From assembly GCA_016875155.1 (NCBI GenBank), contig VGSD01000229.1, positions 1-5,343 of the forward strand: a DNA stretch of 5,343 nucleotides, read 5' to 3'. A program made the position numbers and the translations under genes. The notes under the pieces were generated by a model. It did no database searches, was not told where the DNA came from, and saw only the letters and a program-made list of their open reading frames with translations. Origin of the DNA: Deltaproteobacteria bacterium. Lineage in GTDB: Bacteria; Desulfobacterota; BSN033; UBA1163. This document shows positions 1-5,287 of the stretch, piece by piece. The stretch's first letter is position 1. Each line of letters starts with the position of its first letter.

Positions 1-811
1 CTCCGGACACCTGGGGTAGAGCTCCATTCCATTTTTCAATGGCTTTATACTCGACCAGGATGGCACTGATCGAGCGTGCAAGAGCATCATTGGCTTTGGC
101 CTGCCCCTGAGCAACCACCAGGATGGATTCTGCCTCCCCTTTGGCTGTGGCTATTTTCTGCTGTGCTTCAATCTCTCGCTGAGCGAGAACCTGACGCTGG
201 GTCTCCACCTGCTGCTGGGCAACCTGTTTGGCCTCGATCGCCTTTTCATATTCAGAGGAGAACCGGATGTTGGAAATATAGATATCATCCACGATGATAT
301 GGTAGCGGGCCAAGTTATCCCCCAATTTGCTCATCGCCCTCTTCCGGATCTCTTCCCTTTTTGGCAAAATTTCTGTGATCGGATAATTGGGAACGACCTC
401 CTTTACAAAGTCATTAAAGGCAGGATCAATCACCTTGTTTGCAAAGTCATGTCCCACTTTCTGATAGAGAATGTTGACATAGGCTGGATCAATATGAAAG
501 TTCATCATTCCGGTCAGCTTCACCATCTGATACTCTTTCGAAGCCGCATCAATCTCCTTAAAGGGATGGGGCTGGACACGGACATCCATTTTGATCACCC
601 TCTCCGCAATGGGAACTTTGAAATTGAGCCCCTCCTCCATCACCCTCTTCTCAACACTCCCCCACCAGAGGACAACTCCACGGTTACCTGCAGGGACAAT
701 GACAAAAGAGCTCCATATCAGCAGGATGAGTAAAAACAGAATAATGAGGATTCCTATGGATCGTGGCTTTGGCCCTTTTAATTCAAAATCCGGCAATGTT
801 CTTTCTGCCAT
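1..811 (-). CDS. Prohibitin/SPFH (band 7) family membrane protein, 3' end cut by window edge
   Basis: I read this frame directly from the reverse strand: ATG at 811, 270 codons without a stop, continuing off the left edge. A short charged N-terminus is followed by one membrane segment (about residues 18-37) and then VPAGNRGVVLWWG, the usual opening of prohibitin-type SPFH domains. The SPFH domain spans about 37-185, with IPDPAF-like and NIRFSSEY signatures (VIDPAFNDF at 127-135, NIRFSSEYEKAIEAKQVAQQ at 181-200). A Gln/Glu/Ala-rich coiled coil follows (about 186-245), then EKWNGALPQVSG, close to the normal family C-terminus, so probably only some tens of residues are missing. Family members form large membrane-anchored ring or cage assemblies and often shield or regulate membrane proteases; that role here is inference. 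The ribosome site AAAGGGAGG (821-829) lies 9 bases before the ATG. It is the last visible gene of the leftward block and starts 56 bases after its neighbour ends. Confidence 0.93.
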   Translation of the reverse strand, partial: MAERTLPDFELKGPKPRSIGILIILFLLILLIWSSFVIVPAGNRGVVLWWGSVEKRVMEEGLNFKVPIAERVIKMDVRVQPHPFKEIDAASKEYQMVKLTGMMNFHIDPAYVNILYQKVGHDFANKVIDPAFNDFVKEVVPNYPITEILPKREEIRKRAMSKLGDNLARYHIIVDDIYISNIRFSSEYEKAIEAKQVAQQQVETQRQVLAQREIEAQQKIATAKGEAESILVVAQGQAKANDALARSISAILVEYKAIEKWNGALPQVSG

Positions 812-847
812 GGTCTTTTTCCTCCCTTTGTTCTAAGTTTGTTTTAA

Positions 848-865
848 AATCCGCAATCCGCAATC
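848..865. repeat. Short direct repeat, 7-base unit ATCCGCA about 2.5 copies
   Basis: The gap between the SPFH gene and its upstream neighbour contains AATCCGCAATCCGCAATC, two and a half copies of a 7-base unit, ending 2 bases from the TAA of the neighbouring gene (868-870). It is short, and I see no hairpin or promoter in it. Such simple repeats can arise by slippage. Its position directly behind a stop codon is typical of intergenic filler repeats rather than a regulatory site. Confidence 0.5.
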
Positions 866-867
866 GG

Positions 868-1659
868 TTAGGGCCTGAGCGTCCATCCCATGGGTTTGGC
901 GCAGAACTGTCTGGCTGCATCTGTCCGATGAGGTGTCCGTTCAACATCAACGATGACTGTGAAACAATGGTCAAACCGTTGGAAAGAGTATCGGGTATAA
1001 GGGAAGTGGACCTCCGTATAACCATTGGGGAGAAAGACATCATTCAAATAGACGATGGTCTGATCGCGATCCTGAATGCGAATGTTTCCACGGATGGGGG
1101 TCCCATCATTTCTCAACCTTACGCGGAATCGAATCTCCTGACCCGGCGTGGCTGGGTCAGGAAACATATCCAGATCTTCAACGAATAACGGTCCAATACG
1201 GACTTCCTTAAGTGTCCATCCTGCATAGGTTCTGCGTACACAAAACTCCCTGACCACATCGATTGGCCTTCTGGTTCGTTCGATATCCACCTCCACCGTG
1301 AAACAATGTTCATAGCGTGAAAACCGGTAACCCGTCTGTGGAAAGATGATCCGGTTATGACCAGGCCTGACCAAGACATCTTGCACCGAGGTAACCACTT
1401 CATCCCTGTCTTTTACAAATAGACTTAACCGGGTTGAATAATGTGATAGATTGGAAAGGATAGCTGAAAAACCAACCCGCATGCCCTCCTGTACCGGATC
1501 CGGAGACATATCCAGTTGGAGAATCCGAAGATCGCTGGGGTGAATCCTAGGTCCCCATCGATCCATCAGCTTATCAAGGGGGGGGATCGGTTGTGAGTGG
1601 ACAAGCGATGGAATCAATATCAACAGTCCAAAAAGAATAAAAAAGGCTCTTCTTTTCAT
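868..1659 (-). CDS. Secreted protein with two tandem copies of a cysteine-paired, beta-rich domain; family not recognised
   Basis: The 263-residue product begins with a clear Sec signal peptide: MKRR, a hydrophobic stretch at 5-20, and likely cleavage after HS (22) before QPIPPL. It is therefore expected in the periplasm or outside the cell. The rest is two copies of one domain, about residues 43-150 and 156-261. Both share LDM-PDP, a DRD turn, FP-T-Y-F-R, HCFTV-VD-ERT, R-FC and a closing GWTL. Each copy has exactly two cysteines, C119/C140 and C232/C253, both 21 residues apart, so one disulfide per domain is likely. The alternating hydrophobic pattern suggests an Ig-like or CARDB-like beta sandwich, but I cannot name the family. 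No catalytic motif is visible; a binding or structural role is more likely than an enzyme. A strong ribosome site AAGGAGGAG (1665-1673) lies 5 bases before the ATG. It lies 24 bases behind the helical gene and ahead of the SPFH gene, so co-transcription is likely. Confidence 0.88.
   Translation of the reverse strand: MKRRAFFILFGLLILIPSLVHSQPIPPLDKLMDRWGPRIHPSDLRILQLDMSPDPVQEGMRVGFSAILSNLSHYSTRLSLFVKDRDEVVTSVQDVLVRPGHNRIIFPQTGYRFSRYEHCFTVEVDIERTRRPIDVVREFCVRRTYAGWTLKEVRIGPLFVEDLDMFPDPATPGQEIRFRVRLRNDGTPIRGNIRIQDRDQTIVYLNDVFLPNGYTEVHFPYTRYSFQRFDHCFTVIVDVERTPHRTDAARQFCAKPMGWTLRP
877..1533 (-). repeat. Internal gene duplication: two domain copies of about 107 codons
   Basis: Copy 1 lies at about 1533-1210 and copy 2 at about 1194-877, read leftward. 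The cysteine codons are exactly 339 bases (113 codons) apart. Short identical DNA survives at matching places, for example TGAAACAATG on the plus strand at 960-969 and 1299-1308. Most of the protein matches are conservative rather than identical, so the duplication is old, and selection rather than recent copying keeps the shared motifs. Confidence 0.85.
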
Positions 1660-1683
1660 TTAATCTCCTCCTTCTATCGGTGT

Positions 1684-2046
1684 TTAAATAAGCTTTTTCT
1701 CCAGCAGGAGGCTCATAGAGGCTTGACAGGACGTGGTGGCAAGCGAAATTCCCTCTGAAAAAGACCTCTGCGCCTCCTCAAACTGGGACATTTGGATCCT
1801 TCCGATGATCTCCATTAATTTCCTTTCCAGGTCCACATAGTGATCCAAGCCAACCACATTCTGAGCGATCCGGAGCTCTCGGAGCAAAGCCTCAAGATAC
1901 CAGATCAATACCTTTCTTCCTCCTAAGCGTTCCCCTACATCCCTGATGGGAAGTAACTGTTCCAGGAGATTGACCCCTATGATCAGTCCGGCCTTCATCT
2001 TCTCCGAATACTGAAAGTGATAAATCGCCTCTCGGGTATTCATCAT
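1684..2046 (-). CDS. Small all-helical protein of unknown function
   Basis: The 120-residue product is not recognised. It has no signal peptide, membrane segment or metal motif. It reads as four amphipathic helices, about residues 4-33, 44-66, 68-85 and 87-118, separated by PIRD, GL and similar short turns, like a helical bundle. There is one cysteine (C107, in TTSCQ). The start has two adjacent ATGs, at 2046 and 2043. AAGGA (2051-2055) is 4 bases from the first and 7 from the second, so the second is slightly favoured (119 residues). TATATT at 2065-2070 (reverse strand) could be a -10 box, but no good -35 accompanies it. The gene ends 24 bases before the secreted two-domain protein starts and heads the leftward block. 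The product is probably cytoplasmic, and its role is unknown. Confidence 0.75.
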   Translation of the reverse strand: MMNTREAIYHFQYSEKMKAGLIIGVNLLEQLLPIRDVGERLGGRKVLIWYLEALLRELRIAQNVVGLDHYVDLERKLMEIIGRIQMSQFEEAQRSFSEGISLATTSCQASMSLLLEKKLI

Positions 2047-2090
2047 AGAGTCCTTATTGCTGAGAATATAATGACCTCCGGTTGAGGTAA

Positions 2091-2116
2091 GGGTAATCCC
2101 GCATTTCGCGGGACCC
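2091..2116. repeat. GC-rich hairpin in the intergenic region
   Basis: GGGT pairs with ACCC, and inside it CCCGC pairs with GCGGG around the loop ATTTC, with three unpaired bases (AAT) on one side. This makes about 9 base pairs. On the reverse strand it is followed by ATTACCC rather than a T-run, so it is not a convincing terminator. It resembles the dispersed palindromes found between genes of many Desulfobacterota genomes (impression, not a search). Confidence 0.5.
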
Positions 2117-2129
2117 GTATCGTTAATAA

Positions 2130-2236
2130 AAGGTTACGGTTGTCGTCTTTTAAGTCATTTTACGTAACCATTACCGATAACCGAAACGCCTGCCTGCGCG
2201 AAGCCGCTTCGGCAAAGGCAGGGGCTTCGTAACCTT
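2130..2236. repeat. Palindromic intergenic element with 9-bp inverted ends and a strong central hairpin
   Basis: The element is bounded by AAGGTTACG (2130-2138) and its perfect complement CGTAACCTT (2228-2236); a further CGTAACC sits at 2163-2169. Inside is a long hairpin at 2189-2222: CCTGCCT pairs with AGGCAGG, then GC with GC, then CGAAG with CTTCG around the loop CCG, with small bulges (one G, two A). It sits just behind the stop of the TPR lipoprotein gene and may act as a 3' end or RNA-stabilising structure for it. No transposase is present, so it would be a non-autonomous, REP- or MITE-like repeat. Copies elsewhere in the genome cannot be checked here. Confidence 0.6.
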
Positions 2237-2269
2237 CACCCATTAACATATAATACCCTGGTCTCATTA

Positions 2270-3022
2270 TCACCGGTGGGGCTTAAGCCTCTCAAGAAGT
2301 TTGGGGTCAACCACAATCCCCAACTTACCCGCTAGGTCACAGTGCTCGATAGCGAGATTAAATTCTCCTCTTTCAGCATAGATAAAGGCCAGATGATAAT
2401 GGGGCAATGCATATCTCGGATCGATCTCCAAAGCCTTTTTAAAAGAATTCACGGCCTCCTCAATGTTGCCCTGCTGGCGATAGACGCTGCCCATATTGAA
2501 ATAGCCTCTGGCATAATCCGGTTTGATCTCAACTGTTTTTTTATAGGCCGAGAGGGCATCATTTGCGTTTCCCGTTCTAAAGTAGATATTCCCTAAGTTA
2601 TTAAGGGCCTCTACATAATTGGGGTTGACCTGAAGCGCCTTCTGATATTGGGCGGCTGCCTCTTTAAGGTTTCCCTTCTCTGCGTAAGCCACGCCCAGAT
2701 GAAAATAGGCTTCTGCAAACTTCGGATCAATTCCTATGGCCTTCTTATATTGGGAAATCTCTTTATCCCACTTGCCTTGCCTTCCATAAACCAGGCCAAG
2801 GTTAAGGTGGGCCCTTGAATGCTTTGAGTCCAACTTTAGAACTTTCTCATATTCTGTAACCGCTTCCTCCAAATTTCCTCTCTCAGCTGCTCTAAAAGCT
2901 ATTTGAAACTGTTCTTCAACGCCTAAGACCTTATTCTCTTTTTTTGTTTTGCTCGACGTCCCGCATGAAATCACAAGAAGAAGGATGATCAAAAGAACGG
3001 ATAATCTTTTTAAGGTTTTCAA
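2270..3022 (-). CDS. Lipoprotein with six TPR repeats
   Basis: From a TTG start at 3022 the product has 250 residues: MKTLKR, a hydrophobic stretch, then the lipobox VISC with the lipidated cysteine at 20. The following GTSS has no aspartate, which in enterobacterial rules favours the outer membrane. A short Lys/Glu linker leads to six TPR units from about residue 35 to 238, in an exact 34-residue period. The turn glycines fall at 49, 83, 117, 151, 185 and 219, and the unit ends carry the usual DP or NP. TPR arrays bind peptides or other proteins; the partner is unknown. PilF/PilW-type pilotins and other secretion or pilus assembly factors share this plan, but no pilus or secretion gene is nearby, so I give no symbol. 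An upstream in-frame TTG at 3040 would add six residues but would place the ribosome site inside the gene. The gene is divergent from the MFS gene. Confidence 0.92.
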   Translation of the reverse strand: MKTLKRLSVLLIILLLVISCGTSSKTKKENKVLGVEEQFQIAFRAAERGNLEEAVTEYEKVLKLDSKHSRAHLNLGLVYGRQGKWDKEISQYKKAIGIDPKFAEAYFHLGVAYAEKGNLKEAAAQYQKALQVNPNYVEALNNLGNIYFRTGNANDALSAYKKTVEIKPDYARGYFNMGSVYRQQGNIEEAVNSFKKALEIDPRYALPHYHLAFIYAERGEFNLAIEHCDLAGKLGIVVDPKLLERLKPHR

Positions 3023-3029
3023 AGGGTGT

Positions 3030-3036
3030 CTCCTTT
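3030..3036 (-). promoter_or_regulatory. Ribosome binding site deciding the TTG start of the TPR lipoprotein
   Basis: AAAGGAG on the reverse strand lies 7 bases before TTG at 3022-3020. The longer alternative start at 3040 would have this site inside its own coding region and no good site in front. The shorter protein also begins with the usual lipoprotein N-region MKTLKR. Confidence 0.75.
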
Positions 3037-3100
3037 CCAAATACTTTTTGAATCATTAACAAATAATAGAAAGCAAATCAAGAAATATTGTCATCTCATC

Positions 3101-3128
3101 TTGACCTCAAGAGCAATATCTCTTAAAT
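3101..3128 (+). promoter_or_regulatory. Candidate sigma-70 promoter for the MFS gene, with an inverted repeat in its spacer
   Basis: TTGACC (3101-3106, 5 of 6 to consensus) is followed after 16 bases by TTAAAT (3123-3128, 4 of 6). Transcription would start near 3135, about 6 bases before the ATG at 3141. The spacer holds AAGAG-CAATAT-CTCTT (3109-3124), a 5-bp inverted repeat that could be an operator half-site pair, though it is short enough to be chance. The prediction is by eye only. Confidence 0.4.
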
Positions 3129-3140
3129 AAGCTTTTATCT

Positions 3141-4424
3141 ATGGACCGGTTGGTCGCTCTTATACAAAAGCGGTTCTATTATGGCTGGGTGATCGTGGGG
3201 GTGGCCATGATCTGCATGGCCTTCTGGTATGCTTTTCGAACCGCCTTTGCCATTTTTTTCGTTGCTTTGATCGATCATTTCCATTGGAGTCGCGCAGAGG
3301 CCGCTGGGGCTCAGTCCATTGGAATGCTCGTCTATATGGTCACAGCCCCTGTGGTCGGTTACCTCGTTGATCGTGTAGGTCCTCGAAAGGTGATGTTTCC
3401 AGGAATTTTTTTGATGGGCCTGGGCCTCCTCCTATGCACACAGATTCAATCCCTTCTCCATTTCTATATCTATTTTGGCGTAGTCGCTGGAACGGGTGTC
3501 ACCTTTCTTAGCATCTCTCCCTTTACTACGATTCTCTCTCACTGGTTTGAAAAAAAGAGAGGCATGGCCAATGGCCTGGCAACCGTTGGCATTGGATTTG
3601 GTCCTCTTCTCTTTGTCCCTCTCATCCAGTATCTGATTAACCTTCGAGGCTGGTCATTTGCATTTTTTATATTCTCTCTTCTCGTCTTCTTCGTTCCACT
3701 CCCCCTGATCGGTCTCTTTCTGAGACGCAGGCCCGAGGACATGGGACTCTCCATCGATGGCGATCCTCAGTCCTCCTCTTCTCAAACAGTGGATTTAAGG
3801 AAAGGCAATCCAGATCAGAGGGTGAGGGATCTGATCAAGACCTTTAGATTTTGGTTATTTCTCCTCTTTCCCGCCTTGTCGATTTTTGGTGTTTACATCA
3901 TCATCGTCCATCATGTGAAGTATCTCGTCGATCTCGGAGTGGATCGAATCTGGGCCGCCTCTCTCTTTGCGGCTATGGGTGCGATGTCTGCAGGATTTCG
4001 TTTCTTATGGGGATGGTTCTCCGATCGGGCTGGAAGAGAGGTCACTTATACCTTGGGCGGAATCTGTTTTGCGTTAGGAATCCTAAGTCTCATTCTGTTT
4101 CAAACCTTTCCTTCGGTTTTATTCCTTTACCTCTTTGCCTTTTTCTTTGGGGGAGGCTGGGGTTCCACTGCTCCGATGTTCATGTCCATTGCCGGAGATC
4201 TCTATAAGGGGAAACGTTTTGGATTGATCTATGGGATGTTGGAGGGAATGATCGGTATTGGTGCGGCAGTAGGATCCTGGTTGGGAGGTTATCTCTTTGA
4301 TCGAACTCAGAGCTATTTTTTGGCTTTTCTGATCGCAATTCTCTCCTGTATTCTTTCCGTTTTTTTAGCTTGGCAGGCAGGCCCCAGAAAGCAGAAAAGG
4401 TTAAGCGCTGTCCCTAACCTCTAG
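3141..4424 (+). CDS. MFS transporter, oxalate/formate antiporter (OFA) or monocarboxylate-porter-like
   Basis: The 427-residue product has about 12 hydrophobic membrane segments, six on each side of a polar loop at about 195-232, the normal MFS length and layout. MFS motif A follows the second segment as GYLVDRVGPRK (73-83), and its weaker copy in the second half is GWFSDRAGRE (291-300). WFEKKRGMANG (135-145) before segment 5 and the N-terminal FYYGWVIVG (12-20) are typical of the OFA/monocarboxylate group. Family members carry small organic anions such as carboxylates by symport or exchange; the actual substrate cannot be read from sequence. ATG 3141 is the only usable start: there is an in-frame TGA at 3102-3104 with no ATG, GTG or TTG between. 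No Shine-Dalgarno sequence is visible before it. The gene is a single transcription unit between a divergent TPR gene and a convergent ACT gene. Confidence 0.93.
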   Translation: MDRLVALIQKRFYYGWVIVGVAMICMAFWYAFRTAFAIFFVALIDHFHWSRAEAAGAQSIGMLVYMVTAPVVGYLVDRVGPRKVMFPGIFLMGLGLLLCTQIQSLLHFYIYFGVVAGTGVTFLSISPFTTILSHWFEKKRGMANGLATVGIGFGPLLFVPLIQYLINLRGWSFAFFIFSLLVFFVPLPLIGLFLRRRPEDMGLSIDGDPQSSSSQTVDLRKGNPDQRVRDLIKTFRFWLFLLFPALSIFGVYIIIVHHVKYLVDLGVDRIWAASLFAAMGAMSAGFRFLWGWFSDRAGREVTYTLGGICFALGILSLILFQTFPSVLFLYLFAFFFGGGWGSTAPMFMSIAGDLYKGKRFGLIYGMLEGMIGIGAAVGSWLGGYLFDRTQSYFLAFLIAILSCILSVFLAWQAGPRKQKRLSAVPNL

Positions 4425-4433
4425 CCCTTTTTA
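4398..4433 (+). terminator. Possible terminator overlapping the end of the MFS gene
   Basis: AGGTTA (4398-4403) and TAACCT (4415-4420) form a 6-bp stem with an 11-base loop, straddling the last codons of the MFS gene. The TAG stop follows, then CCCTTTTTATT with five T at 4428-4432. The stem is short and the T-run is 7 bases away, so termination would be weak. TAACCT could alternatively pair with a second AGGTTA at 4450-4455 in the convergent gap. Confidence 0.35.
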
Positions 4434-4486
4434 TTAATCAAACCCTTTTAGGTTAATTCATCTTCTCTGAGACGCGGGTTGAAGTG

Positions 4487-4981
4487 TTAAAGATCCTTGG
4501 CAAAATCCTTAACTCGATCGAAATCGGATTCGGCAATACGGAGGATAAACATTGCGTCCTGGCAATCTTCAGTGGTGGACCCATAAATATAATCGATGTT
4601 GACGCTTGCTTCACCAAATCGTTTTGCGATCTTGCCGAGCATTCCCGGTTTATTTAAAAGTTTAAATACCAGAACATGATCCTTGGATACGAGGTGTTTT
4701 GATTTAAGCAATTCTTCTTCCGCCTTCCTGGGGTGATCCACAAGAATACGAATCAAGGAATAGTCCGAGGAGTCCTTCAGGATTCCCCGGTAGCTTTCTG
4801 CAAGGGCAATCCTTCTTCCGGTCTTCTCTCTCATATTGAAGAGTTCTTTGACCGAATCCTTGGCGTTCTGGATGCTCATGGCCAGGATATTGATATTGGC
4901 TGCCTTTAACACATCACACATCTTTGAAAGCTCTCCGGGAGCATTCGTCAGAATCACTGAAAGTTGAGTCTTCTTTTCCAT
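4487..4981 (-). CDS. Tandem ACT-domain protein with an insertion in the first ACT domain
   Basis: From ATG 4981 the product has 164 residues. ACT domain 1 begins QLSVILTNAPGELSKM (6-21) and continues INILAMSI (30-37). ACT domain 2 covers about 102-164, beginning VLVFKLLNKPGMLGKIAKRF (103-122) and NIDYIYG (128-134). Both have the ligand-site N-x-P-G-x-L turn (N13-L18, N110-L115). ACT domains bind amino acids or similar small ligands and change a partner's activity; stand-alone double-ACT proteins are presumed sensors. In domain 1 the expected short turn between strands 2 and 3 is replaced by about 30 residues (about 40-72, charged, KELFNMREKTGRR), after which strand 3 resumes as YSLIRILVD. The frame is open upstream to an ATG at 5209, but that extension crosses hairpin repeats and gives a proline-rich, non-ACT leader, so I reject it. 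It converges on the MFS gene with a 62-base gap. Confidence 0.9.
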   Translation of the reverse strand: MEKKTQLSVILTNAPGELSKMCDVLKAANINILAMSIQNAKDSVKELFNMREKTGRRIALAESYRGILKDSSDYSLIRILVDHPRKAEEELLKSKHLVSKDHVLVFKLLNKPGMLGKIAKRFGEASVNIDYIYGSTTEDCQDAMFILRIAESDFDRVKDFAKDL

Positions 4982-4989
4982 GCAGGTTA

Positions 4990-4998
4990 CCCCTTTCC
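4990..4998 (-). promoter_or_regulatory. Ribosome binding site fixing the ACT protein start at 4981
   Basis: GGAAAGGGG on the reverse strand lies 8 bases before ATG 4981-4979. The ACT fold begins four residues after this start. This supports a 164-residue protein rather than the 240-residue open frame that begins in the repeat cluster. Confidence 0.75.
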
Positions 4999-5018
4999 AA
5001 CAATTCGAGGATAAGTGC

Positions 5019-5047
5019 AAGATAACAAATCGACCCACTAAGGTCAA
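5019..5047 (-). promoter_or_regulatory. Candidate sigma-70 promoter of the ACT gene
   Basis: On the reverse strand TTGACC (5047-5042) is followed after exactly 17 bases by TATCTT (5024-5019), 5 of 6 and 4 of 6 matches to consensus. Transcription would begin near 5012, giving a leader of about 30 bases that includes the ribosome site at 4990-4998. This also argues against the longer start at 5209. Confidence 0.5.
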
Positions 5048-5077
5048 GAGCCGCGAATCGCTTATGTAACGAATATC

Positions 5078-5092
5078 TTGATCAGAGATCAA
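5078..5092. promoter_or_regulatory. 15-bp inverted repeat upstream of the ACT promoter, possible operator
   Basis: TTGATC-AGA-GATCAA is a perfect 6-bp inverted repeat with a 3-base centre, about 31 bases upstream of the candidate -35 box. Its size and place fit an activator or repressor site. No T-run follows on either strand, so it is not a terminator. It could be a chance palindrome in AT-rich DNA. Confidence 0.35.
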
Positions 5093-5108
5093 TAATTTGC
5101 TAATCTTT

Positions 5109-5143
5109 TGAAAAGTAAAGAACCCCGCAGCAGAGCTGCGGGG
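5109..5143 (-). terminator. Strong hairpin followed on the reverse strand by a T-rich tract
   Basis: CCCCGCAGC (5123-5131) and GCTGCGGGG (5135-5143) form a perfect 9-bp stem with a 3-base loop. Reading leftward, the stem is followed by TTCTTTACTTTTC (5122-5110), so it can serve as an intrinsic terminator for transcription arriving from the right, before the ACT promoter. Its apex CAGCAGAGCTG closely matches that of the hairpin at 5267-5287, so it may also be a dispersed repeat. Confidence 0.55.
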
Positions 5144-5164
5144 CATTAAATTCCCCATAAAACT

Positions 5165-5188
5165 TCCTCCCCCTTTGAGGGGGGAGGA
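5165..5188. repeat. Palindromic intergenic repeat, CCTCCCCC type
   Basis: TCCTCCCCC (5165-5173) pairs perfectly with GGGGGAGGA (5180-5188) around the loop TTTGAG. This motif, continuing into TCGAGGTGGGGG, resembles a C/G-run repeat often seen between genes in Desulfobacterota and other proteobacteria (impression from familiarity, not a search). Translated on the reverse strand it yields the proline-rich false leader PPPRSSPLKGGG that inflates the ACT open frame. Confidence 0.6.
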
Positions 5189-5231
5189 TCGAGGTGGGGG
5201 TGATAACAAGATTATCTCCCCCTCACCCTAA

Positions 5232-5254
5232 CCCTCTCCCCCCAGGGGAGAGGG
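5232..5254. repeat. Palindromic intergenic repeat, CCCTCTCCCC type
   Basis: CCCTCTCCCC (5232-5241) and GGGGAGAGGG (5245-5254) form a perfect 10-bp stem around CCA. It is preceded by CCCCTCACCCTAA (from 5218). This whole string looks like a widespread proteobacterial intergenic repeat. No T-run follows on either strand. Confidence 0.6.
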
Positions 5255-5266
5255 AAGGCCATTCAT

Positions 5267-5287
5267 CCCCCCAGCAGGGCTGGGGGG
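5267..5287. repeat. Perfect 9-bp hairpin, sister of the one at 5123-5143
   Basis: CCCCCCAGC (5267-5275) pairs with GCTGGGGGG (5279-5287) around AGG. Stem length, loop length and apex (CAGCAGRGCTG) match those of the hairpin at 5123-5143, and the two bracket the two C/G-run palindromes. It may be one end of a composite element. Confidence 0.6.

Noticed and set aside
299..733. Plus-strand open frame of 144 codons
   Set aside because: It is antisense to the SPFH gene, whose protein sequence is clearly a real family member; this frame is a shadow.
763..1188. Plus-strand open frame of 141 codons
   Set aside because: It is antisense to the secreted two-domain protein and the SPFH start, has no family signature, and the minus-strand genes explain the DNA.
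2270..3022. Calling the TPR lipoprotein PilF/PilW or another secretion pilotin
   Set aside because: Only the general plan (lipobox plus six TPRs) fits; no pilus or secretion gene is in the window and the TPR consensus is too generic.
3063..3068. TATTAT on the reverse strand as a -10 box for the TPR lipoprotein
   Set aside because: It matches 5 of 6 positions, but no acceptable -35 box lies 16-18 bases away, so it is not listed as a promoter.
3851..4207. Plus-strand open frame inside the MFS gene
   Set aside because: It is an alternative frame of a well-supported transporter with a cysteine- and serine-rich, unnatural composition.
4982..5209. N-terminal extension of the ACT gene to an ATG at 5209
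   Set aside because: It runs through two palindromic repeats, encodes a proline-rich non-ACT leader, overlaps the candidate promoter, and the good ribosome site points to 4981.
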